The notes beneath the pieces were generated by a model, which saw only the letters and a program-made list of their open reading frames with translations, did no database searches and was not told the DNA's origin. Shown piece by piece: positions 7,463 to 12,478 of a DNA stretch of 35,824 nucleotides. The DNA comes from a virus. Made by a program: the position numbers and the translations under genes. Numbering within the stretch: the first letter of the stretch is position 1; every line of letters starts with the position of its first letter. The stretch spans positions 1-35,824 of IMG/VR virus record IMGVR_UViG_3300018421_000088. One strand, given 5' to 3'.

Positions 7463-7607
7463 TTTTACTCCTCTCTATATAGTCCTTATAATGAAGCCTG
7501 CACACCATATACATAGCGTTCTTACGCTTTCTAGGGTGTGGTATTAGTTCATATGACCTAGTAACATCAGTATCACACGTACTAATTGCACATATAATAG
7601 GCTTCAT
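7455..7607 (-). CDS. Small basic Cys-containing protein, 50 residues
   Basis: Starts at a GAGGAGGAATAATG junction and overlaps the next gene by 8 bp, with its terminal codons supplying that gene's RBS. It has CAISTC near the N-terminus and CRLH near the C-terminus, so four possible zinc ligands, separated by a basic stretch (HPRKRKN). Function unknown. Confidence 0.58.
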   Translation of the reverse strand: MKPIICAISTCDTDVTRSYELIPHPRKRKNAMYMVCRLHYKDYIERSKNA

Positions 7608-8134
7608 TATTCCTCCTCTTGTTTAGGTGTGTCTTTAAATACATCAGCTAGGAATTTATCAACAGCATCTTTAGCCATATCATTACCATTACTCGCCATT
7701 ACATTAGCAATAAGACTTGGATTACCTACTGACATAACATCAGGCATTGATGAATAAACAGATTCGATTAATAACATACCAGCTTTATTCATACTGTCTT
7801 CATCTAACAAACTTCTAAAGACTTCGTCAGTAAAACGATTATCATTTAAAGCATCTGTTAGTGCTTTACCCAAAGCTATGTACCCATTAATAACAGCCTG
7901 TTGCCAGAAACTTTCCCAGAACTGTGTGAATGCTATGACAGGACTTTGACCTTCTATAATAGCTTTCTTTTGTTCTATGTTTTCACTTTCTTGATGTACT
8001 GTTATAGCATTGAAACCATACACAGCCATACCAGGTAAAGGAAAGAAAGTAGCTATATCATCATAACCATACTCATCTTTCATCTTTTTAACGTATTCAT
8101 TTTTTTCTTGTTCATCACGTTCGCTCATAGCCAT
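7607..8134 (-). CDS. Hypothetical protein, 175 residues
   Basis: Starts with MAMSERDEQEK behind a GGAGG 9 nt upstream. Mostly helical. A glycine-containing segment (FFPLPGMAVYGFNAITVH, about 30-47) is followed by a Gln/Trp-rich helix (FTQFWESFWQQAVINGYIAL, about 70-89) that may be surface-seeking or membrane-associated. The last third is acidic and ends in QEEE. No family recognised. Confidence 0.58.
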   Translation of the reverse strand: MAMSERDEQEKNEYVKKMKDEYGYDDIATFFPLPGMAVYGFNAITVHQESENIEQKKAIIEGQSPVIAFTQFWESFWQQAVINGYIALGKALTDALNDNRFTDEVFRSLLDEDSMNKAGMLLIESVYSSMPDVMSVGNPSLIANVMASNGNDMAKDAVDKFLADVFKDTPKQEEE

Positions 8135-8295
8135 TAGATGAACCTCCTCTCATCTCGTTTAACATTACTTCTTTTGACAGTTTGATATCCACAAGTTCTA
8201 CACATCACTCTGTGATACACAGAGGATTTGACATTTGCTTCTATCATTAGTCGGAGATATGTACCTTTACGACACATATCACATACCATTTCCAT
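8134..8295 (-). CDS. 53-residue zinc-ribbon protein
   Basis: The ORF encodes CDMC near the N-terminus and CRTC about 24 residues later, a classic two-knuckle zinc ribbon, with a basic C-terminus (VKRSNVKRDERRF). RBS GGAGAG stands 5-6 nt before the ATG; the stop overlaps the next ATG (TAATG). It is the first gene downstream of the structured noncoding stretch. Probably binds nucleic acid; role unknown. Confidence 0.65.
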   Translation of the reverse strand: MEMVCDMCRKGTYLRLMIEANVKSSVYHRVMCRTCGYQTVKRSNVKRDERRFI

Positions 8296-8694
8296 AGCTC
8301 TCCTTTTCTATATAAACAGCGTGGTGAACACAACAACTAGATATAGTGGTTAGATAGAGTGTTGCTGTATGCACCACGCTATCTATACTTTCAGTACACA
8401 ACAGGGCAGTAATGTCCTACTTGTATAGATAGCTATATTCGTAGATATTTTGTATAACGTTTACTTTTACTTTGCTATATAGATAGCTTGTAACACACAA
8501 GTATGAGATAAATAACTTCGTGTATGCCTTAGTTCGTTATCATACTTCGACCAGTCTAAGCGAGAGGTTATTTAGTTCTATCTTATGTGTTACAAGCTAC
8601 CTACACCAGAGGTTAGTGAGTGTTAAGTACGAAAGGAAACAATACAAAACCTCTGGTATGGTTGTGTGCTATTGCTAGTACACAGTAGATAGCT
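8296..8694 (-). ncRNA. Structured intergenic RNA inside the leftward operon (candidate)
   Basis: 400 bases without a gene but with successive long stems: 8318-8326 with 8372-8380 (9 bp); 8378-8388 with 8423-8433 (11 bp) around AGGGCA/TGTCCT; 8484-8497 with 8586-8599 (14 bp); nested 8499-8506 with 8540-8547 (8 bp); 8605-8614 with 8648-8657 (10 bp); 8663-8684. Outside the 14-bp stem the helix continues to 8477/8606 if read on the minus strand, where three plus-strand A-C mismatches become G-U pairs. The last hairpin is CTA-GCAA-TAG on the minus strand, a GNRA tetraloop. One inner hairpin has a GUAA loop on the plus strand instead, so strand is likely but not certain. TAGATAGC occurs three times and can pair alternatively with GCTATCTA. 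No promoter found; it may be cut from the operon mRNA. Confidence 0.55.
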
Positions 8695-9228
8695 TTATGC
8701 TCTGCACATTTCACACTTCCTCCAACTATCTTTTACAGAAGTTGGTAATGCTATGAAACATACAATACAAAACTTATCATCAGTTTCTACTATAAGAGTG
8801 TCATAACGATTAGGTTTCCATTGAGCATCTGTAACAGCGTTGATATTCTGTGGCTTGTGTTCACAGATACAATCACAATCAGAATAGTCATAACTAATCT
8901 CATCATCAGTAACAGTTAGTCTGTCGCATTTACAACAGGAACACTCGTGTTGTTCATAACTCTCTTGTCTTTCCACGTTGTCAATGACTTTGTCTATATC
9001 CTTGTTACAAGTGGAACATACTTTCTGTCCTACTCTTGTAGTAGCTTCACAATGGCGACAAGTCCATAAGAACTTCTCTCCATCAGGGAACGATTGTTGT
9101 GGCTCTCTTGAGCCAGACAAGTCTGGTACATTGGTATCTATAACCACAGGTACATCGTTCATCTTGTCATAGCCTATAAGCGTTCTCTTTGTTCTAGGAA
9201 CACTAGGCTTTCTATATCTTTTACTCAC
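8695..9228 (-). CDS. Multi-zinc-finger protein, 177 residues
   Basis: Starts at GTG 9228 (SKRYRKPSVPRTKR) behind an AAAGGA RBS 8 nt upstream; the longer frame to 9306 lacks an RBS and would add a non-coding-like leader. A basic N-terminus is followed by a CRHC...CSTC zinc ribbon (about 55-75), a dense Cys cluster (HECSCCKC, then CDCIC) and a last pair group CIVC...CEMC at the very end. This is enough for three zinc sites. The pattern of a zinc-ribbon that tags proteins or RNA is common in phages, but no family can be named. The structured noncoding stretch follows directly. Confidence 0.65.
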   Translation of the reverse strand: MSKRYRKPSVPRTKRTLIGYDKMNDVPVVIDTNVPDLSGSREPQQSFPDGEKFLWTCRHCEATTRVGQKVCSTCNKDIDKVIDNVERQESYEQHECSCCKCDRLTVTDDEISYDYSDCDCICEHKPQNINAVTDAQWKPNRYDTLIVETDDKFCIVCFIALPTSVKDSWRKCEMCRA

Positions 9229-9463
9229 TATATCTATCCTTTCTCTATATATATACATAAAAATGCATACAAGCCACAAAAATTTTGCGACGAAATTATT
9301 TTGCAACTTTGAAATTTTTTCGCAATTCCTTAGTTATTACGAAATGACTTGACATTTTTCGTTTATCTTTGATGCATATATTTTTGCATAGTATATTAAA
9401 TTTTTTTTTTCTTGTTTATTTATACATATATCTTTTATGTGTGACTGTATATAGGTAGAGAAT
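9229..9463. other. AT-rich leader without gene
   Basis: Very AT-rich, with long A/T runs (for example ten T at 9401-9410) and scattered TATA-like sequences. On the minus strand TATATATATAG just before the RBS of the 9228 gene may be part of its promoter. TTGACA occurs on the plus strand at 9349-9354 without a convincing -10 at normal spacing. Nothing else found. Confidence 0.3.
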
Positions 9464-9472
9464 TGTTATATT
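9464..9472 (+). promoter_or_regulatory. Extended -10 element TGTTATATT
   Basis: TG-T-TATATT on the plus strand, the same type as the other promoters of this window, in a gene-free interval and about 90 bp before a plus-strand terminator. No clear -35. Predicted start at about 9478-9479. Confidence 0.4.
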
Positions 9473-9555
9473 GCCCTCGCTCTGTATGACGAGAAATAAT
9501 TCCCGTATCAGACCATCGTTCTTTAATCTCGCAATGGTTGGTTAAGTGTGGTGGT

Positions 9556-9575
9556 GGGTGGGTGTCGGGGGTGGG
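9556..9575 (+). other. G-quadruplex-type motif
   Basis: Four G runs (GGG-T-GGG-TGTC-GGGGG-T-GGG) meet the usual G3+N1-7 pattern. It overlaps the terminator that follows, so the RNA or DNA could switch between a quadruplex and the hairpin. Confidence 0.5.
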
Positions 9576-9589
9576 CGACAAATTTTTTT
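9563..9589 (+). terminator. Intrinsic terminator
   Basis: TGTCG and CGACA pair around GGGGTGGG and are followed by AA and seven T on the plus strand. On the minus strand no T-run follows. Confidence 0.65.
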
Positions 9590-9591
9590 AT

Positions 9592-9636
9592 GTAGAAAGG
9601 TAGATGTAAGGGGAACACCTACCTAACTACAATTTT
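9592..9636 (+). terminator. Second hairpin with T-run
   Basis: GTAG...GGTAG pairs with CTACC...CTAC across a small internal loop, and AATTTTTT follows on the plus strand. Tandem to the first terminator; a back-up end for the plus-strand RNA or an antisense barrier at the 3' end of the gene to its right. Confidence 0.45.
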
Positions 9637-9876
9637 TTATAGTATAGACATATCGGGGAATTCTGATAGTAGTCTTACTGTACTGCTTAAGTCGTTGATA
9701 GTTAAGTCAATACCAACGCCTTTCCATTTAAGGTATGAAGGCTCTAGATATACGCCTTCGTTTGATAAAGCTATGGCTCTATCATTGATTTCTTTTAACG
9801 TACCTTCGATTTGAAAATCGGATTGATGTACGTTGTCCTCTCTTATAACGTTGAATGTTATTACTATCGGTTGCAT
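9637..9876 (-). CDS. Hypothetical protein, 79 residues
   Basis: Start at 9876 (MQPIVITFNVIRED) with AAAGGA 5-6 nt before it; the longer frame to 9906 would run through a hairpin and has no RBS. The sequence alternates strands and one helix (TLKEINDRAIALSN, then VGIDLTINDLSSTVRLLSEF), so it is a small alpha-beta domain. Family unknown. It is separated from the gene upstream by two tight hairpins and may be expressed differently from it. Confidence 0.55.
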   Translation of the reverse strand: MQPIVITFNVIREDNVHQSDFQIEGTLKEINDRAIALSNEGVYLEPSYLKWKGVGIDLTINDLSSTVRLLSEFPDMSIL

Positions 9877-9888
9877 AGTTTCCTTTCT

Positions 9889-9929
9889 TTGTTGCTTTAG
9901 CAACAAGCGTTCGCTCGAAAGCGAACGCT
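9889..9929 (-). promoter_or_regulatory. Tandem hairpins between two genes, UUCG-type loop
   Basis: AGCGTTCGCT pairs with AGCGAACGCT (9906-9915 with 9920-9929, 10 bp perfect); on the minus strand the loop is TTCG, a very stable tetraloop sequence. Directly next is TTGTTGC/GCAACAA (9889-9895 with 9900-9906). No T-run follows, so this is more likely a processing or stability element than a terminator. The second hairpin ends just before the RBS of the 9876 gene. Confidence 0.6.
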
Positions 9930-9942
9930 CGATTTAGATTGC

Positions 9943-10365
9943 TTACTTACGTCTGTTGTAAGTAGATTTGGATTTTGATTTAGATTTCTTATCTCCCCAA
10001 GAATTCATTGTGTCTTTGATTTCTTGAAGTGTACGAACTTTACCATTGGTAGTTTCGTTGATAATATCTTTACCAAGCTCATCAAGTAACGCTTTAGGTA
10101 ATTGTCCTTTAGCAGTTAGTTTGAATTTACCTTTCTTTAGCAACTGTGGTGCATTATCCAAGATATCCATAAATTGCATTATGGCTTGATAACTACCACT
10201 AGGGATTTGTTGTAAAGAATTAGGAACAATTAGTCCCATTTCTTGACGTCCTATCCAGTAAGTAAATTTACCAGTTTTAGGGTCTATTAACTTAGCACCA
10301 GCAAAGGGTGTGTTAGTAAACGATTGTCCTAAGTAGTGCTTAGGAATTTTTTGCCACTCACTCAT
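9943..10365 (-). CDS. Hypothetical protein with basic tail, 140 residues
   Basis: Starts MSEWQKIPKHYLGQ behind AGAAAGGA. The N-terminal half has FAGAKLIDPKTGKFTYWIG followed by a hydrophobic helix with IMQFMDILD; the C-terminal 20 residues are Lys/Ser repeats (KKSKSKSKS) ending in YNRRK, a nucleic-acid-binding-type tail. First gene of the leftward block next to the large noncoding region, so it is probably among the first expressed. No family recognised. Confidence 0.58.
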   Translation of the reverse strand: MSEWQKIPKHYLGQSFTNTPFAGAKLIDPKTGKFTYWIGRQEMGLIVPNSLQQIPSGSYQAIMQFMDILDNAPQLLKKGKFKLTAKGQLPKALLDELGKDIINETTNGKVRTLQEIKDTMNSWGDKKSKSKSKSTYNRRK

Positions 10366-10433
10366 TTTTTTCCTTTCTATATAGTGATATGTACTTATAA
10401 CTCTCTAACCTAAATTATTAAAGAGTTACAAAT

Positions 10434-10455
10434 AAAAAAGGCACCGTGCTTTTTT
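10434..10455 (-). terminator. Intrinsic terminator flanked by A6 and T6
   Basis: AAAAAAG and CTTTTTT flank a short GC stem (GCA/TGC on the minus strand, loop CGG, one bulged C). Because the arms are A and T runs it could work in both directions. It would end RNAs coming from the noncoding region before they enter the 10365 gene. Confidence 0.6.
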
Positions 10456-10708
10456 AAGTTGTCAAATTTATTTTGTATCCTATTGCGTTTGTGGTTGTGG
10501 AAATATTTGCGAGGAGAAATGCTAAACGCATTTCGGGGGGCATAAATATTTATAAGCAAACACCCAGCATATTGCAAAACAAATTTTACTACTTCCGAAA
10601 AGTATGGTATACCGACAATTTGAACTCTTTTTCCATTGGCATTGAGAATTAAGTTATTCTATCCTACTAGCCAATCTAGTGGAAGTAAGTTAAGCCCTTC
10701 TTATTCGC
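10456..10708 (-). ncRNA. Candidate structured RNA, about 250-275 nt
   Basis: No ORF. Predicted minus-strand start at about 10708 from TGTTAAAAT (10715-10723), end at the terminator 10434-10455. Contains a long three-part hairpin: 10485-10491 with 10557-10563, AAATATTT 10501-10508 with 10544-10551, GAAATGC 10516-10522 with GCATTTC 10528-10534. In the outer part C-A on the plus strand becomes U-G on the minus strand. Upstream stems TACTTCC/GGAAGTA, ATTGGC/GCCAAT and AGAAT/ATTCT are nested in 10592-10687. A run of six G/C (10535-10540) is unusual for this genome. Confidence 0.45.
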
Positions 10709-10714
10709 AAGTTT

Positions 10715-10723
10715 ATTTTAACA
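10715..10723 (-). promoter_or_regulatory. Extended -10 element TGTTAAAAT
   Basis: Minus-strand TG-T-TAAAAT in gene-free DNA, matching the window's promoter pattern; predicted start near 10708. A stem TATTCGC/GCGAATA (10702-10708 with 10738-10744) spans the same DNA and competes with the idea that this stretch is transcribed as a single long RNA. Confidence 0.35.
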
Positions 10724-10980
10724 ACACTATATATACGCGAATAGTCTAGAGATTATGTATCGTTTCTAACCAAAGGCGTCTGTTTGTACGACAAAGAACG
10801 ACATAGTAGTAATTAAGTTAAGTAAATAGTTCCACACGAGTTCGATACGAGTGTGTTTGGAAACAATGGATATAGTGATAAAAGGAGTATGGGGTAATGC
10901 GTTCACGGCGAGTGCTAACCGAAGGGGTGGGTGTGTTAATTATGTAAGTAGTCAATAAATTACTGGCAATTTCCTCTACA
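10724..10980. other. Gene-free stretch with small hairpins
   Basis: No ORF with an RBS on either strand. It holds CACAC/GTGTG around a 13-nt loop near 10830-10856 and several G/C runs (for example GAAGGGGTGGGTGTG near 10921-10935). Could be spacer, origin-related DNA or part of a longer structured RNA. Confidence 0.3.
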
Positions 10981-10981
10981 T

Positions 10982-11088
10982 AAAAAAAAGAAACCTAGTT
11001 ACCTATAAGTTGTAATAGAAACTCTATTGCTAGAGTAAGTTACAGGTTACAGTTATTGAACAATCAAATAAGTAACTAAGTTCCTAAT
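10982..11088 (-). ncRNA. Small structured RNA, about 107 nt, with promoter and terminator
   Basis: The minus-strand promoter TGCTAAAAT (11094-11102) predicts a start at A11088. Three bases later AGGAACTTAGTTAC (11085-11072) pairs over 14 bp with 11002-10989, including two G-U pairs that are A-C mismatches on the plus strand. The U-run at 10989-10982 follows at once, so the closing helix doubles as a terminator. Inside: a hairpin TGA-TTGT-TCA extended by TTAT/ATAA, then TGTAA/TTACA enclosing CTCTA-GCAA-TAGAG, a GNRA tetraloop on the minus strand only. No start codon with an RBS. I recognise no known family; the end-to-end closing stem is reminiscent of regulatory RNAs that bind a protein. Confidence 0.65.
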
Positions 11089-11093
11089 GTAGT

Positions 11094-11102
11094 ATTTTAG
11101 CA
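11094..11102 (-). promoter_or_regulatory. Extended -10 element TGCTAAAAT
   Basis: Minus-strand TG-C-TAAAAT whose predicted start (6 nt downstream) is 3 nt before the closing helix of the small RNA at 10982-11088. No good -35, as expected of an extended -10 promoter. Confidence 0.55.
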
Positions 11103-11196
11103 TACTTACCAGTAAAAAGTAAGTTAAAAAACTTAATTTTTATAGTGCGATTGGGGGGTGTCTTTTCGTGCAATAGCGGACATATACGCCGAGCGT

Positions 11197-11320
11197 AAAA
11201 AAAAGATTTGAGTTCCTAACTTTCGAGAGTCCTTGGGTACTGACTTTGTGGTAATCCCAGTCCATCTAGGTAGATGCAGTCAGCTTTTTGCCGTCCGATA
11301 GCTCTTACCTGTAACTCTGT
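11197..11320 (-). ncRNA. Candidate pseudoknotted RNA, about 120 nt
   Basis: On the minus strand GAGTT (11317-11313) can pair with AACTC (11214-11210), just before AAATC and eight T (11204-11197). Between them GCTGACT pairs with AGTCAGT (11284-11278 with 11245-11239; the outer pair is G-U only on the minus strand), CATCT pairs with AGATG (11276-11272 with 11267-11263), and TGGG (11259-11256) can pair with CCCA (11237-11234) across the second arm, which forms an H-type pseudoknot. No convincing promoter was found. Confidence is lower than for the RNA at 10982. Confidence 0.4.
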
Positions 11321-11354
11321 AGTTATTAAAAACTATTTGTATAATTCACTATAG

Positions 11355-11363
11355 TGCTATACT
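11355..11363 (+). promoter_or_regulatory. Promoter of the SET-domain operon
   Basis: TGC-TATACT, with TTGTAT 15 bp upstream of the hexamer (11337-11342). Predicted start near 11369-11370 gives a leader of about 22 nt containing CAGGAGGA. A perfect TATAAT at 11340-11345 lies just upstream and may be a second -10. Confidence 0.6.
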
Positions 11364-11391
11364 GATTTTAATACAAGTTACAGGAGGATAA

Positions 11392-11715
11392 ATGATTTAC
11401 AAACCATTACCTACAGGATTTATTATTAAGGATAGTCCTATACACGGCAAGGGTATATTTACAGAAAAAAAGATAACAGATACAGAAACATCATTAGGCA
11501 TAACGCACGTATTCGTACAGGATGACAAGTTTCTTTATAGAACACCACTAGGTGGTTTTATTAACCATAGTGATAATCCTAATTGTGAATTACACAAGAT
11601 AGGTGATGACCCACAGTTAAGAACAAATCATTTGTTTGCTAAAAGAACCATTAAACCTGGTGAGGAGATAACAGTTAAATATACTATGTATAGAGTGGAG
11701 GACACAGATGTTTAA
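11392..11715 (+). CDS. SET-domain protein (putative lysine methyltransferase)
   Basis: 107 residues, nearly all SET domain. HGKGIF (about 18-23) is the first glycine-rich strand. GGFINHSDNPNCEL (about 61-74) corresponds to the FINHSxxPN core that binds AdoMet and builds the active site. IKPGEEITVKYTMY (about 88-101) corresponds to the GEELxxDY end, with Lys in place of the usual Asp. The known reaction of the family is AdoMet-dependent methylation of lysine in proteins. Whether the target here is a host or phage protein is not shown. Good RBS (CAGGAGGATAA before ATG) and own promoter. It is the first gene of a pair with a nuclease-like gene whose RBS lies in its last codons. Confidence 0.85.
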   Translation: MIYKPLPTGFIIKDSPIHGKGIFTEKKITDTETSLGITHVFVQDDKFLYRTPLGGFINHSDNPNCELHKIGDDPQLRTNHLFAKRTIKPGEEITVKYTMYRVEDTDV

Positions 11716-12229
11716 TTTTGATGAGCAATATTCTATTGGGCAAAAAGGTGAAGAGTTAGTTAAGAAATATTACGAATCACAAAAAGATGATGGTAAAACA
11801 AAATTTATTGTAAGGGATGCCCGTAGAGAAGAGCAATTAAAAGGTGCTGATTTCTTTATTATTAATAATGAACTTGGCACGAGGTATGTTGAGGTAAAGA
11901 CAGATACGCAGGCACAGGATACAAACAATGTAGCACTTGAAATACAAGTAGTGTATGGGGATACAAAACGCATTGGGTGTGCATTGAAAACATTTCCTGA
12001 CTTTCTGTTTTACTGGATTTACCCAACAAACCGTATCCTTTACTGGAATCCAGAGAGTTTAATTCCATACATTATGGACTGGGTTATCGAAGATAACTAC
12101 AGGATTGTAGATGCTCAAAATGAAAAATTTTTTTCACGCTCTTTGATAGTACCTATAAGCGACTTACTTGCGACTGGGGTTGTCAAAGAACTGAACGTAA
12201 GTTATCACTTATTGGAGTCTGTAGCTTAA
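11708..12229 (+). CDS. PD-(D/E)XK-like nuclease
   Basis: 173 residues. The N-terminal part reads QKGEELVKKYY, then KGADFFIINNELGTRYVEVKTD: the Glu of GEE, the Asp of GADF and the E-V-K of YVEVK have the order and spacing of the PD-(D/E)XK active site. The following strand (ALEIQVVYGDTKRIG) and the aromatic region FLFYWIYPTNRILYWNP fit the Holliday-junction-resolvase-like or VRR/restriction-type nuclease fold. Expected activity: metal-dependent DNA cleavage. It overlaps the SET gene end by 8 bp and has GGAGG 6-7 nt before the start. It could be a recombination nuclease or a counter-host enzyme; sequence alone cannot decide. Confidence 0.65.
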   Translation: MFNFDEQYSIGQKGEELVKKYYESQKDDGKTKFIVRDARREEQLKGADFFIINNELGTRYVEVKTDTQAQDTNNVALEIQVVYGDTKRIGCALKTFPDFLFYWIYPTNRILYWNPESLIPYIMDWVIEDNYRIVDAQNEKFFSRSLIVPISDLLATGVVKELNVSYHLLESVA

Positions 12230-12237
12230 GGAGGAAA

Positions 12238-12262
12238 GCTAGGTAAAGGAGGAAAACCTAGC
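12238..12262 (+). promoter_or_regulatory. Hairpin with GGAGG in the loop
   Basis: GCTAGGT and ACCTAGC (7 bp perfect) enclose AAAGGAGGAAA. A near copy AAGGAGGAAAGCTAGG stands immediately before it. No T-run, so not a classic terminator. It may protect the 3' end of the SET-nuclease mRNA. Confidence 0.4.
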
Positions 12263-12270
12263 AATCCCCC

Positions 12271-12279
12271 TGCTATTAT
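12271..12279 (+). promoter_or_regulatory. Extended -10 TGCTATTAT giving a leaderless start
   Basis: TG-C-TATTAT ends 6 nt before the ATG at 12286, so the predicted first RNA base is the start codon; no RBS stands there. Geometry identical to the promoter at 3178-3186. Confidence 0.6.
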
Positions 12280-12285
12280 TATAGA

Positions 12286-12456
12286 ATGCGAGAAATAGTT
12301 TTATGTCGCAAATGTGGTAAACCACTTAAAATATTTCCTAAGAATAAAAAATGTGTTAATCTTATTTGTATAAATTATAACGTTTCTATTCGAAGGAGAA
12401 ATAATGCCAATAAACAAAAAAGGTATGAAAAAACGATACAGCACGAAGAAGAGTAA
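12286..12456 (+). CDS. 56-residue zinc-ribbon protein, leaderless start
   Basis: The ORF begins MREIVLCRKCGKPLKIF and has a second pair CVNLIC about 15 residues later, a compact zinc ribbon. The C-terminus is basic (SIRRRNNANKQKRYEK) and ends in QHEEE. There is no Shine-Dalgarno sequence, but the TGCTATTAT promoter ends 6 nt before the ATG. Its 3' end overlaps the next small gene in another frame over 53 bp. First gene of the unit that leads into packaging genes. Confidence 0.55.
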   Translation: MREIVLCRKCGKPLKIFPKNKKCVNLICINYNVSIRRRNNANKQKRYEKTIQHEEE

Positions 12457-12478
12457 AAAAGGTTCTAAGAAGTACTAA
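12404..12478 (+). CDS. 24-residue Lys-rich peptide
   Basis: Strong RBS GAAGGAGAAATA before ATG. The peptide is one third lysine, with KKRYSTKKSKKGSKK, and its stop overlaps the next start (TAATG). Too short for domain assignment; it resembles the DNA-condensing basic peptides that some phages make. The RBS and overlap support translation. Confidence 0.5.
   Translation: MPINKKGMKKRYSTKKSKKGSKKY

Larger units (their letters stand above)
9479..9589 (+). ncRNA. Candidate 110-nt plus-strand small RNA
   Basis: Bounded by the TGTTATATT promoter and a good intrinsic terminator, running against the surrounding minus-strand genes. It contains a hairpin ACCAT/ATGGT in the middle and a G-rich 3' part unusual for this AT-rich genome. 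No ORF with an RBS lies inside. Could regulate or insulate the flanking genes; no known RNA family recognised. Confidence 0.4.

Noticed and set aside
8401-8420. Plus-strand assignment of the 8296-8694 RNA from the GUAA loop
   Set aside because: One GNRA-like loop supports the plus strand, but the long helix (three G-U pairs only on the minus strand) and another GNRA loop support the minus strand.
9349-9380. Promoter from TTGACA at 9349
   Set aside because: No -10 hexamer at 15-18 bp; the later TGTTATATT fits the window's promoter type better.
10366-11391. Possible identification as GOLLD or ROOL RNA
   Set aside because: Context and size are suggestive, but I could not match a remembered consensus and several internal T-runs suggest shorter RNAs. 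Left unnamed.
12238-12262. Hairpin after the nuclease gene as an intrinsic terminator
   Set aside because: Stem is perfect but no T-run follows on either side within 10 nt.
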